Assembly (NCBI GenBank): GCA_004014935.1
Contig: CP025323.1
Location: 62,001-126,000 of the forward strand
DNA from: Saccharomycopsis malanga
Taxonomy: Eukaryota > Ascomycota > Saccharomycetes > Ascoideales > Saccharomycopsidaceae
Length of the DNA stretch: 64,000 bases
Reading direction: 5' to 3'
The notes beneath the pieces were generated by a model, which worked only from the letters and a program-made list of their open reading frames with translations, searched no databases and was not told where the DNA came from. Made by a program: the position numbers and the translations under genes. Of this stretch, positions 37,054-48,300 are shown piece after piece. Numbering within the stretch: the stretch's first letter is position 1; each line of letters starts with the position of its first letter.

Positions 37054-38566
37054 TGCTCTCTTTTTATTGTATTTTACTGATGTCAATTTTGTTTTCCTTT
37101 ATTTTTATTTTTGTTTTTATCTTCATCTTTTGATAACAGTTTTTACTAAACATTTTTTACAAGGGTAAATTTCTCGCCGCTTTATTTTTATTTCTTCGAG
37201 AAAAATTCAGTATGATCTCGATATAATTTCTTGATACGTTCTTTCTTCCTGGGCCATTGGCAATTTACATTTTTGTTATATTTACGTTACGATTGTTTTC
37301 CAGCTTACGACTCTCTTGTTTTATCATTTTGCTGCCACTGTAGTTGTATGACATTTCTGGTATCATCTATGTGTTGTCAGATAATTTGTCTAATTTTCAA
37401 CTTTCCTCTTTATGCCTGCAATTCTCGTTTATTTTCTTTTTGCATTGAAAGATATCTTGTCAAGAGCTGCTCCATAGTTTGTAGCCGCCTTTATTCATGG
37501 TTCTTACATACTACATGTTTGAAAGAGAATTTTTTAAACAAAAAAGCAAAATATACTCAAAGAAATCATATTTTATTTGCCATAACAGATTTTGACGTAA
37601 ACACAACATCCAAAAGTAGTCAATTCTTAATTTTTGAAGAATTTGTGACTTTGCTCCTTCAATAAAGCATATACATGGTCAAAACACCTAATTTGAGCCT
37701 TTTACAACTTCTTGTCACAGACCTCTGGCAAATTAACAAGTTTTTGCTGCCGTATAGTGCTCGTGTTTTCTATCATTTACTAATATCGAAAAAACGTGGG
37801 CTTACAAAATGCAATTACGTCTCCAGCTGTCAGGAATTGTTATACGGCTGCGTCATTAAAAAACAATGTGGCTAGCATCTGCTTATACTTACTTATTTAC
37901 GGGACAGATAAAGCTTAGCGAAACAATTTACAGCTCTGTATAGTTGTAGTATGAAATTGGTTTTTTATAAACACGCTTATAGTAAATAAATTAGGGAGCT
38001 GATGTATTGGAAAGGCTGTCCTCGATTATGGATTGTATTGACATTTGTTGAATATTTACTAAATAGGGTGATCGACCATAAATCACGAAATATGGGTCAG
38101 ATGCTCTTTCCCTTTTTGCAAATAGAGTCAGGTAGTTGTTGTATTTTTAACACGTCTCGCACGTTGATATAGTCATACAACGTGCCTTGCTGCCGTTTAA
38201 CAGCCACCAATACATACCAATATTTTTACTTGATTTTCAGCAATGTTGTGATTTAGAAACATTGTTATGGCCAAGATCTTCATGTTAGGAAAATAGTGGG
38301 AGGAAAGGCAGCGTCCAGTGCCTAAGCGCGGGTGCATACGAATCCCAACATGAAGGAGTCTCCATGACGGGAGGTACAACCCAAGATATATATAAGTCGT
38401 GTGGACCCAGTGTCTATGTCTAAATTTTTTTGGAGCTTGAAACAAAGCTGGGGCGTAGCTGAGACAATTCACAGTGGTGATTTTTATTATTTTTTGCTGT
38501 TTCAATCAATTATTTTTTGCTGATTAGTAGACTGTATTTCCATTTAAAGTAATAAATGGTTTCAAT
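37054..38566. other. Intergenic region SNF1 to PLB (1.5 kb)
   Basis: The first part is T-rich 3' UTR. The 144-codon frame at 37231-37665 lacks an ATG start and looks like random T-rich sequence. The distal part is the phospholipase promoter, with a TATA box at 38387-38396 and a 14-bp direct repeat at 38486-38522. I see nothing else. Confidence 0.55.
38486..38522 (+). repeat. 14-bp direct repeat in phospholipase promoter
   Basis: ATTATTTTTTGCTG occurs exactly at 38486-38499 and again at 38509-38522, a period of 23 bp. It lies 45-81 bases upstream of the start codon, downstream of the TATA box, so it may be in the 5' UTR. Confidence 0.7.
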
Positions 38567-40288
38567 ATGACAAGTCTCGGTTGCCTAATATTGCTATTTC
38601 AGTACATTTTGGGTCTTGCTTTTGCAGAACAATACCCAACAAATGACTATGCTCCAGGCACTGTTTCGTGTCCAGAAGGTATGCTCATTCGTGAAGCAAA
38701 TGGAATCAGTTCAGGCGAACAGAACTGGCTTACCAAGAGAAAAGATGTCACACAAGACAGCTTGAAACTTTTCCTCAAGAACGTGGCGAAGCTCAACGAA
38801 TCGGACTACGAGGGCTATCTCAGTGGCTCCAACACTATCAAAGTAGGTCTTGCCTTCTCTGGTGGTGGCTATCGTGCCATGTTAAGTGGTGCCGGACAAA
38901 TAAGTGCTCTCGACAGTAGAACCAAAGGCGCCAGTGAACATGGTCTTGGGGGCCTTTTGCAGTCCAGCACTTATTTAGCTGGTCTCTCGGGGGGAAACTG
39001 GATGGTTGGAACACTTGTAGTCAACAACTGGACGTCGGTGCAGGACATTTTAGATGGAAAGGCAGGAGGGCTCTGGTCTTTAACCAATGCCATCTACGAT
39101 GCTGGTGGTAAAAACTTAATCAAAACAATGAAAGTATGGCATCAAATCATCAAGGAGGTCAAAGAAAAGGTTAAAGCAGGTTACATACCAAGTATTACAG
39201 ACATCTGGGGACGTGCTCTTGCTAGACAGTTCTTCACCAAAGAGACTGGCTATGGAGTATCAACTACCTGGTCAGGTATACGTGACTTACCAGCGTTCTC
39301 TGGAGCCCAGATGCCTTTTCCTATATCTGTATCTAACTTGCGGATCAATGGCGAGACTGTCTTGTGGAAGAACTCTACGGTGTTCGAAGCCAATCCCTAT
39401 GAACTTGGGTCGTGGGACAATACGGCAAACACCTTTGTAGACATCAAATATCTCGGCACCAAAATGTCTAATGGGATTTCCAACGGCGTCTGTGTGAATG
39501 GCTTTGACAATGCTGGTTTTATCATGGGAACTTCGTCTTCTCTTTTCGATTCTTTGCTTGACAGCATCAAATCCAAGATTAGCGTCTTGAAAATCGTGTG
39601 GGCTTTGGTCAAGAAACAATTCAAAAATATCGCAAAACTGGCGTCTGACGAGGCAATCTACGAACCAAATCCATTATATTATTCCACCTATACAACAAGA
39701 ACAGATTTAAAACTCTCCGACAAGTTGCCTCTTGTGGACGGAGGAACTGATTTGCAAAACGTTCCTTTGCTCCCACTACTCATGCCACAACGTAATATTG
39801 ATGTTATTTTTGCCTACGACAACAGTGCTGACACAGAATACCATTGGCCAAATGGTTCGTCTCTTTATTGGACTTACAGTCGTCAGTTCATGTCTATTGG
39901 AAAGGACTTCTCTCTTCCCCCTGTCCCAACTGTTCCTGACTTCATTAAAAACAACTTCACCAACAGACCTGTCTTTTTTGGCTGTGATTCTCACAACTTG
40001 CCAAACATGACCCATACCCCACCTCTTGTCGTTTACACCGCTAATTCCCACTACTCCTACGCTTCAAACACCAGTACCTACAAAATGGCTTACACCGACA
40101 AAGAGCGTAACAGTATAATCCAGAATGGGTTTGAAGTTGCTTCCAGAAATAACTTAACAGATGATAGCACATGGGCAGGTTGCGTGGGATGTGCCATCAT
40201 TAGAAGATCACAGGAAAGGGCCAACCAACAGCAAAGCGACTTCTGTAAAAGTTGTTTCAAAGATTATTGTTGGAATGGCCCAAACTAA
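38567..40288 (+). CDS. Secreted lysophospholipase / phospholipase B
   Basis: The 573-residue protein begins with a signal peptide (TSLGCLILLFQYILGLAFAE). The cPLA2/PLB catalytic domain fills the rest. SGGGYRAMLSGAGQI forms the oxyanion part, GLSGG contains the nucleophilic Ser (about residue 141), and DGGTDLQNVPLLPLL contains the catalytic Asp (about 391). Many N-glycosylation sequons (NNWTS, NNFTN, PNMTH) agree with secretion. The C-terminus is Cys-rich and polar (CKSCFKDYCWN) with no hydrophobic tail. It therefore looks freely secreted or periplasmic, not GPI-anchored, unlike some family paralogues. The enzyme releases fatty acids from phospholipids and lysophospholipids. Which PLB paralogue it is cannot be told from this window. 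Confidence 0.93.
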   Translation: MTSLGCLILLFQYILGLAFAEQYPTNDYAPGTVSCPEGMLIREANGISSGEQNWLTKRKDVTQDSLKLFLKNVAKLNESDYEGYLSGSNTIKVGLAFSGGGYRAMLSGAGQISALDSRTKGASEHGLGGLLQSSTYLAGLSGGNWMVGTLVVNNWTSVQDILDGKAGGLWSLTNAIYDAGGKNLIKTMKVWHQIIKEVKEKVKAGYIPSITDIWGRALARQFFTKETGYGVSTTWSGIRDLPAFSGAQMPFPISVSNLRINGETVLWKNSTVFEANPYELGSWDNTANTFVDIKYLGTKMSNGISNGVCVNGFDNAGFIMGTSSSLFDSLLDSIKSKISVLKIVWALVKKQFKNIAKLASDEAIYEPNPLYYSTYTTRTDLKLSDKLPLVDGGTDLQNVPLLPLLMPQRNIDVIFAYDNSADTEYHWPNGSSLYWTYSRQFMSIGKDFSLPPVPTVPDFIKNNFTNRPVFFGCDSHNLPNMTHTPPLVVYTANSHYSYASNTSTYKMAYTDKERNSIIQNGFEVASRNNLTDDSTWAGCVGCAIIRRSQERANQQQSDFCKSCFKDYCWNGPN

Positions 40289-40851
40289 TAATTTTGCTTG
40301 CAGCATATTTTTTTTAAACGGTTTTCTTAAATAGTTAGCATATTCATTTTTTAATGTTTTTTTAGTTCTTCTTCTGTTTTATTACTTTATTAACTTTTTT
40401 TCCGGTACATCTTTTCTTTTAGTCTTTACACTTACACTTTCTACATTTTATATCAAAATATAATAGCAATTTTATAATTACAGCAGAATTGTAACTTTTT
40501 TATGTGCTGTGTGAAGAAACTTTTATTTGGTGAGCTGCCTCGGTGCACAACAGTGGATACTTTCGTAAAATTTGTAGACAACCTCTTTGAAAAACAATAC
40601 TAAATTAATATACTCAAATACCGCTATTAAACCTGCTCCTCTACTTTTTCAAACCAAGAGTTTTAGTCTTCCTACTTTTTGTCTACCTACTCATGGCCAT
40701 TCAATATTTTTTTTTGTATTGTTTTGGTTTTGTTAACTTTGTCGATCTAAACCAATTACTTATATACGCGATTTTAATATTGGGGATGATCGTATTTACT
40801 GTTGGCCCTAGTAAACATGAATTCAAAATGTATTTATAAACCACACAGCAA
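40289..40851. other. Convergent 3' intergenic region PLB / COQ11
   Basis: The stretch of 563 bases lies between the stops of PLB (plus) and COQ11 (minus). It is T-rich with several T runs and holds no gene I can support. Confidence 0.5.
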
Positions 40852-41787
40852 TCATGCTTCCCTCATAGATTCCAAGCTAAGGATACGGTTATGCTGGTCT
40901 TCCTCTCCAAGTGCATATACAATCAGCCTGGCCACCTGTTGTGTGCTTACACTAGGTCTGAAAACTGTACTTGCACCAGGCACTTTTTGAGCTAACTCCA
41001 AGACTTGTTTTAAGTACAGCCTTGGCAGCTCACTATCCTGTTCATCAAACATGAACCCTGGTCTGACAACCAAGTTGCTGAAGCTTTTCACAGCATCATT
41101 TCCGTACGTCTCGAGATCCTTTGCCATTTCAAACAAATCGTACTCAGCAGCTCTTTTGGAGTTGATGTATCCTTGAGGAATCACGGGCCAGAACCCGGCA
41201 TCCGCAGAGATATATACAAACCGGGGATCTACAACCTTTGTATTATCAATAAACTCCTGGGCTAATGTCACTGCTGATTCATGATTTGTCTTTTCGTAGG
41301 TGTTCAACTCCCCACTGGCTGCAGCGGTAAGGTCGTCAGACGTACTTTTGTAATTGCTCATAAACCCTAATACAGAATTTACAAGCCCTGTGCTGTTAAT
41401 GGCCTTTTTATAGTTTATTTTTTCAAGGAGTATTCCAAGCGAATGCACTACCACATCAGACTCATGGAGATATTGTTTGTAGGTTTGAGGTTGAAAAATG
41501 TTCGCAGCACGCCATTTGACTTGTTTAATCCATGAGGCATCCTCCGCGACGAGTGGTTTGGTCGGAGATCCTGAGCGTCTGATATGTTAGTATTATTAAT
41601 AAAAAACTCATTGATTAAAGTCATCTAGACATAAGCATTAAAGCGGCAATTAAACAGTTGCTCATCTCATCTTTAAACAAATCACATACGAAATTGAAGT
41701 TACCATATAGCCTTGGGCAACAGCCTCCTGGCAAATACGTTTACCTAAAAATCCATTGCCTCCAAACACTGTGATTGACTTGGACAT
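40852..41787 (-). CDS. COQ11: Coq11-type NAD(P)-binding protein, two exons
   Basis: Exon 1 is 41787-41690 and exon 2 is 41578-40852; joined they encode 274 residues, close to Coq11 (about 277). Exon 1 gives MSKSITVFGGNGFLGKRICQ, an extended-SDR nucleotide-binding motif (GGNGFLG). The splice restores VTSISRSGSPTK, and exon 2 continues with VKWRAANIFQPQTYKQYLHE, SDVVVHSLGILLE, YISADAGFWPVIPQGYINSK and VVRPGFMFDE. This order is typical of the YLR290C/COQ11 family of atypical SDR proteins. Coq11 associates with the mitochondrial coenzyme Q biosynthetic complex and modulates Q synthesis; it is not a canonical dehydrogenase (YxxxK is not clear). Without exon 1 the nucleotide-binding motif would be lost, which supports the intron. 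Confidence 0.88.
41579..41689 (-). other. Intron of COQ11 (111 nt)
   Basis: On the minus strand the donor is GTATGT (41689-41684), the branch site TACTAAC is at 41592-41586, and the acceptor ATATCAG ends at 41579. The branch-to-acceptor distance is only 7 nt. The join is in phase 2 and yields an uninterrupted family-typical sequence. Confidence 0.9.
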
Positions 41788-42947
41788 CTCTTATATATAG
41801 CAATTGGTCTGTAGAACTCTCTCGATGACAACCTTAACCTCCTCTTTCTATACATAAACTGAAGAAAAGTGATGGTATGTTGCTTACGTAATGGACCGAT
41901 TTAACAAGTTTATTGGTTTCGAGTGTCAAAATTGTGATTTTGCCAGTTGAAGATCAGGAAATGTTTTTAGTTATTTTGTTGGCTCATTTGCACTTTCAAG
42001 TGTATATTAAATATTAATTTTTTCAGTAAGATTATAGTTGAAATTAAGAGTTACTTAGGACAACTCTCGTAGTCTAAAGATGTAAAATGCTGATAGTTTG
42101 GGAAATTAACTACGTATAAATGATTGTCTAGAAAATTTTGACTATCAATTTAGGAGAACTAAAACAATAATAGTGATATTGCTTCGAGGGAAAACGTGTA
42201 GCATTAAAATACTTTTCTTTCTCTTCTCCAAGACTACAAGCCGCTGAATTGTCCTGCCCAGTGGCCTGAAAGATATAATAGAAGAAAACAGAGTTTCCCC
42301 TTGCATCCTGAATGACCAAGACTCATTTTCAAAAAGATAAAGATTATAAGCGAGCACAATGCTAGTCAAATAGTAATTCATGGGTGTAAGGTGTCATTCT
42401 TCTATCAAATTTTATTCAGAGTGTAATATTAGGATGAGTTTGTATTGATTGGAGAATGGGTAAAACGTAGACTGACTATATGAAAAGGAGAAGAGAAGAC
42501 TAAAAGGAAGGAATAAATGGAGTCTTAAATAGTTGTCAGAACAGGGAGATACCAGAATGGTAATTGAATGGGCTAACAACTGTTTTGACTCGTAAAACAA
42601 TAAAGAAAAAGAAGTCAAGTAATGTTGTACATCGACTGATATACCTAGCCAATAAGAAGATAAGAAAAGCATAGGGCTTGCAACTGTAGATCAAAAAGAA
42701 ATTAGAACAGAGGTTAAAGTATCTAGTTAATTGGGTCACAGGACTAGAAGCATATATGTGTTTTACTACCAATGATACACAGAGGTAGTATTACGAGAAT
42801 AGCTTTGAAGCGCCCAAATATTCTCTATGAGTAACTACTTGTATATAAAATTATCGAATGTCCATATGTAAAAAAACCGAAGAGAAGTGAACAAACAATA
42901 TTCGTTCTAACACGTAATATACGCTAGTTGAAATACTAAAGTATTTA
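41788..42947. other. Intergenic region upstream of COQ11, downstream of ATX2 (1.2 kb)
   Basis: Two overlapping minus-strand frames (42145-42381 and 42412-42772) are rich in hydrophobic and aromatic residues because of A-rich plus-strand sequence and match no family. No tRNA or other RNA gene is recognised. Confidence 0.5.
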
Positions 42948-44237
42948 TCAATCATCGCCACTAAACAATGAAACAAGAAGAGGGATGAGCATGCCGAGCA
43001 CATTGAAACACCAGTTTTCCTTTTGCTCTGCAACAGTGATTTTACGAGGCTCAAATGCTTCGTGATGAGTGCCTGAATTGTTCAAAATATGGACAGCCAC
43101 GTATAAAAAGCTTCCGCCACTGAAGAGAAGAAGGATAGCAGTGAAGAAAGCAATATTGTGAGCGAAAAAGCTCACCAACAAGTATGTAACAATTGCAGAG
43201 ACCGCAGTAGATGCTGCAAAAATAAAGATTTCAAAATGGACAATGTGTGAGATGTTGTTGACCACGTTTGAAAGCACTGGGCTTGGGGAGGAAATAAAGG
43301 CATGGGAAGACGACGACTGTTGATACTGATGTGGTGAAAACTCCTGATTTGGCAACACATACTTCGACTGGTATTTGTTAACGAGCACACATCCCAAGGC
43401 AAATGCTGTAGGGAACTTGTGGACAAGAATGGAAGCAAATAAGACAAATTGCAACCGATATTTGTTTGTAAGATACGATGATCCAAAAGCGATACCATCG
43501 GTTATTGAATGGAGAAGAAGTCCAATAAGCATTGTTTCGCTGATTATTATTCTATGGAAATTGTTCCACGTTGGTGCCAAGGAAGAAAACAACCGAGTAG
43601 CTTTTGCTTGGGTCTGTATCAAAAAAGGATGAAGAGAAGTTGTGGCACTGCTATGTCCGTTTTGAGGGTCACTGTTGAGTACTTCCTGCTCCTCGGTGCT
43701 GACATTGGTGTAGCCATCAGAAGTAAAAAACTGCAGGGCACCAGCGATTTTGACGCTTTTTAATAATTCATTGAACTCTTGCTCTTGATTCTTGTCTACA
43801 TTAGGTTCCTCTGCATCTAGATATACAGGATTTCCATTGTCGTCGGTCTCTTTGACATAGAATATTTTAATATTGTCAATAAAATACATGAACAAGAAAC
43901 CAGAGACCAATGAGGCCCCCACTGTAAACGATAGCCATTCGCCATCAACATGGCCGTCTCTTTTATGATGTTCACCATGTTTCTGATATAACGTTGAGAC
44001 ACCCTCAGGCACAATAATCACAAGTGCAGTACCAATCAAGATACCATTGCTCAATTGCGAAAACTTGGATAACCATTTGTCATAATCAACTGTTCTAGTC
44101 TGAGGATCATGGCGAGCATCGAGGCTTTTCTTTAACGATTTTAAATGAAGCGGGAACACACCAAAGAAAAATGTGAACACTGCTGTAGCAACAGACAACA
44201 ACACCAAGCCAATAAAACCAAATATATGGAAACCCAT
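42948..44237 (-). CDS. ATX2: ZIP-family Golgi metal transporter (Atx2/ZIP9 type)
   Basis: The 429-residue protein has an N-terminal membrane segment (FIGLVLLSVATAVFTFFFGV) and about seven more hydrophobic segments. The family-defining ZIP motifs are LSNGILIGTALVIIVPEGV, then HSITDGIAFGSS and HKFPTAFALGCVLV, giving the metal-coordinating His/Asp/Glu set in helices 4 and 5. The region between (about 100-225) includes a His-rich HGEHHKRDGHVDGE and an acidic, poorly conserved loop. This combination is closest to yeast Atx2 and mammalian ZIP9, which reside in the Golgi and affect manganese/zinc homeostasis. The protein is longer than Saccharomyces Atx2 (about 313), mainly through the loop. Substrate specificity is inferred from the family. 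Confidence 0.85.
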   Translation of the reverse strand: MGFHIFGFIGLVLLSVATAVFTFFFGVFPLHLKSLKKSLDARHDPQTRTVDYDKWLSKFSQLSNGILIGTALVIIVPEGVSTLYQKHGEHHKRDGHVDGEWLSFTVGASLVSGFLFMYFIDNIKIFYVKETDDNGNPVYLDAEEPNVDKNQEQEFNELLKSVKIAGALQFFTSDGYTNVSTEEQEVLNSDPQNGHSSATTSLHPFLIQTQAKATRLFSSLAPTWNNFHRIIISETMLIGLLLHSITDGIAFGSSYLTNKYRLQFVLFASILVHKFPTAFALGCVLVNKYQSKYVLPNQEFSPHQYQQSSSSHAFISSPSPVLSNVVNNISHIVHFEIFIFAASTAVSAIVTYLLVSFFAHNIAFFTAILLLFSGGSFLYVAVHILNNSGTHHEAFEPRKITVAEQKENWCFNVLGMLIPLLVSLFSGDD

Positions 44238-45326
44238 TCTTCCTCAAAGCGTATGTGCAATTCAAATATTTCAAATTGATAATGCACAAGCATTCCACTT
44301 TATATCATATAATACAGCTTCATCCAGCCAATTGTCTAATACCAATCCGTGGCTAAGCTATAACTACACTTGAAACTAGCAATAATAATACAATTCGATC
44401 TAATCAAGTTAAGCCTGTTTTTTGGTTGGTTGTGCTAAAGTTAAGATTGATATATGAATTAAGGAAATTCTGGAAAGCCGTTCGCAACTATTCCACGGAA
44501 CCTGCACGTTGTATGCAATGTGCAGCGCGAACCATGTGCACAGTGCAGAAATAGTTTCAACTGATTCATAGTGTTAGTTAAAGTTCAGAAAGAGCCTATA
44601 GGCTAATTAATATATTACTCCAGTGTTAATGTTTTCTGATAAAAAGATACAATCGAATATGTCTAGCAGATCCTTTAAAATATTTTTCTATACTTAAATG
44701 TGCATTTACCTTGTTTATTGGCAATTATGATTTAATAATGATTGACTATCAAATCTGTCTTTAGTTTAATAATGTAAAATGTAGAGTAAGCTATAGAGGC
44801 CGTTTAGAGGATGCTGCGGGACAACTGTTGGTGCCACAAATTAAAGCTGAGAGTAAGGTGTTAGATGGTCTAAATATAATGTTTTGGTAGTCTCAGGCAG
44901 CCAGAGATTAACCGTCTATATTTACAGAAAATTACAATAATGGTGAAACGTTGACTGAGAGTGCTCCAGAATCTTTTATTACAATGCCCATGTATTTTGG
45001 CAAAAGGCATAGCCGATTGAAAATACAGGTTTGGTAATAACAAGGTTGATTAGAATGTAGTAGCTAAATGCAGAAAACAGTATAATGAATATTATAGCAC
45101 CAATGATACAAATAAATTAGGGTAGCCAAGGATGAGAGACAAAAAAAGTGGACGCATTGTATGTGAGTGAAACCAAAATGAGCACAAAGCATTGCAACAA
45201 TGTGATTTTAAATATCTGTAAACATTAACTGAATGACAATGTTAAGTATAAGCTAGCAAGACGTCAATCTCAAAAGTGAAATCCAAGTAACAAAAAGGTG
45301 TAAATATAAGAATTGAACGAATATAA
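44238..45326. other. Intergenic region between ATX2 5' end and BNI1 3' end (1.1 kb)
   Basis: ATX2 and BNI1 are both on the minus strand. The ATX2 promoter has an imperfect palindrome TGCACGTTGTATGCAATGTGCA-like patch near 44505-44525. No gene or RNA is recognised. Confidence 0.5.
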
Positions 45327-48300
45327 TCAACTGGATATGCCGCGTTCTTTGTTTTTCAACTCGCGGAGCTTGTCTTTGGCGCGCACCGATTGTGATGGCT
45401 GACGAGCCAACAGAGGTCTGGTATTTTCGGTGATACGCAACTGCTGGAGCATGTTTTGTGCTCTGGCGGCAACATCTTCTGGAGACGTGTCATTGTCGTT
45501 AGGCGCGTCAAAAGAAAGGCTAGATCTTTTAGGAGTGCCAGGACGTGTTGGAGGGCTGTCATCATTGAGAGAAAGACTATTAGAAAGGCCTATAGAGGAG
45601 AGTCTTTGTTTGCGCTGCAATCTTCTACGTGAATTGGAACCGGCAGCAGAGTCAGGAGCACTTTGACGGAGTTTCTGAAGCAAAGTGTCGATTACGGCTG
45701 TACTGGCGCGTTCGTCCTCAGTGACATTGCTGTCGTCGTCATCGTCGTCATCATCATCATCGACAAGATCTGGCACTTGTTCCTTGACGTCTGAGGTGTT
45801 GTTAGTATTCTGAACAGACTCAGTAGCATGCTTGGACTTGTTGAGTCTATTTTCAATAAGGCGCTTACGGACCTCGTAAGCACGCTGTTCCTCCTCACGC
45901 TGGATGTTTTCAATGTGGGCCTTTTTGTATTCCTGGATAAAGTTGGAGAACTTGTGGAAAAAAGTGTTTCGCGCAGTAATGTCCTGTGGGTTCTCTCCAA
46001 AATAGACCATCAAATCATTGTAGTTATCAACGGCCTGCTTCAAATGAGATGTCAACAAGCTGGCCTTGGTATGAGCACGTGGGATGTCGGCAGCAATGAT
46101 AGAAAGTATGTTGTCGTCAGGATGAAGCTTGGAAGAGTCACTTAGATTGCCTTTTTGGACAGAGGCATCAATATTTCGAAGCTGCTGCGCATAGGCATGG
46201 CAGTCGTTTTCCAACTGCTCGATAGACAAGTTTGCAATAGCAACCGCATCTTCAAGGTCGTCTACAAACTCACTAATGTTTGGGAAGTACGACCGCACAA
46301 TCCGTTCAACGTAGTGCAAGAACGTCATGGTGTTTCTGTCGTCCTTCATAAACTTGAGGCGCTGCAACGTGCCAATCTTGAACCCTTTTGCCTGTTTAGA
46401 AATGTCGTTCATGAAATTACCTAACGACCGGATCATGTCTAACAAGTCTTTCAAGGCAGACGAGTCTTTCACGGCATCAATGCCGTGCTCGAGCTTTTGC
46501 AACTTGGTTTCCAAGTCGATATAGTCTTTTGCATACGTGTTGCGCACTAGTAATGCCCTAGCACGCGACTTCCAGTAGTGGCGCAAATTGAAACACAACT
46601 CAATATAGATGCGATCCGCGCGATCCAATTCCGCTGGGTCGCGCTCAGGCGCCCTCACGGGCCGTACCCTGTAATCGGTGCTGTATGGTCCAAAGGTACG
46701 TCGTACCGTGTCCGTCACCTCCGTAAGCTCCTCCTTGTTGAAAAACTCCAATACATTCACATTGTCCACAACTGCCGCGTCACACCGTAACACCATCTGA
46801 ACAAATTCCGTCTCGGCCACTCCTGCAAACATATGCAAATTGATCCCAAACTGCTGTGCCAAGTCGCGGCTCAATAATGACACCTTCTCGCCACCGCTGC
46901 CGCCACCTTTGGTCTTTACCTTGATCCGACTCTCCTTGGCCGGAAAGTAGCTCTCAACCTCCTCCAACACACCCAATTTCCACAACTCGTCGAGCATATT
47001 TGCCTGTGCCTTGTCCGCCCAGAAAGTCGGTTTCACGTCATCCACCTTGTCCCAATGGATCTGCTTCAACTTCTTCTTCGGCTTTGGAACTCCGCTCACC
47101 GCGCCGCTTGACACACTCCGTGTCATTGTCAACGTCGCTGTGTTCTGGCTACTGAGGAATTTCGGCATTGGTGGTGGCGGCACCGGCGCTGCATCTTCGC
47201 TGTTAAGTAAAAACGACGGCACTGGCGGTGGCGGCGGTGGCGGCGACGAAGGACTAAGGAACCCTGGCATCCCCGGAGGTGGCGGTGGCGGTGGCGGTGG
47301 AGGCGGTCCCGCGGCCGGTGGCGGTACCTTGGCTGGTGGTAAAGGCGGCGGCGGTGGCGGTGCACCAATTGGCACCGGCGCTGGTTTTTTGTCTGGTACT
47401 GATATTTCTACTGAATCGTCAGTATTACCACCAGCAGACGTGTTAGAAGACGTGTTTCTCTCCTCCTTCATAATGGCCAACCCTTGAGGAGACGGCGTAC
47501 CCGTAGGCGACGGCTGGCTGGACAAGTTCAAAACATCAGCCAAAAGACCAGCGCTGGGCGAACCAAGAAGCGACATCCTTTTGATAGCCTGAAGACTGTG
47601 ACTCGTGGCAGTGGTGGCTGGTGGTGGCGCTGCTGGAGGGGGTGCAGTGGCACTGGAGTTTTTCACCGGGCTGGCAGCGTTGACAAGCTTTTGGACCTGT
47701 TTCTCATGCTTCTCATGTTGTGACTTGAGCTGTTTTTCCAAGTCGCGCAACTTTTGACTAAGTTCAAAAACCTGGGAGTCCTTTTCCTTGAGCTGCAGCT
47801 CGGTGGCGTTGATGATTTCAACAAGCTGCTCCATTCTGGCAGAGGAGCCGAGTCTAAGCTGGTCACGTAACTCATTGCGTTCGCGCTGGGCGTCTCTGAG
47901 GGAGGCGGACAACTCTTTGGACTCCAAGACGGCCCTACGGGCGATGTCGTCGGTCTGCATCCGGTCCATTATGCGCTGTATGGCGCCGTTCAAGACGTTT
48001 TCGGGGTCGAGGCCCGGAACTGCACTTTCGGAGACAATGTGGTGGACAACAGCATCAACAAGACGGAACATTCTGGCAGCATCATCGGCGCCGTCGGCCC
48101 GGGCCGTTACTAGAAGCAAGCTCTGGCCAATGGAGGCAAGGGGATGTTCAGTAGGGGTGCCACTACACGCATGAAGCAAGTCCGTGGCAATGTGTTGTAC
48201 GTTAGCAGGAGTTTGCGTGGCCTGGCTAGTATGCAGCTCATCAAAATCAAGCGACGCGTACTCCTCGTAACGATCAATCTGTTCATCGATCAAGCCGTAT

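Noticed and set aside
37231-37665. 144-codon frame after SNF1
   Set aside because: It starts at TTG, is rich in Cys/Phe/Leu from T-rich DNA, has no domain and lies in the SNF1 3' flank.
42412-42772. Overlapping small minus-strand frames between COQ11 and ATX2
   Set aside because: Hydrophobic composition is explained by A-rich plus-strand sequence; two overlapping frames, no motif, no promoter signals.
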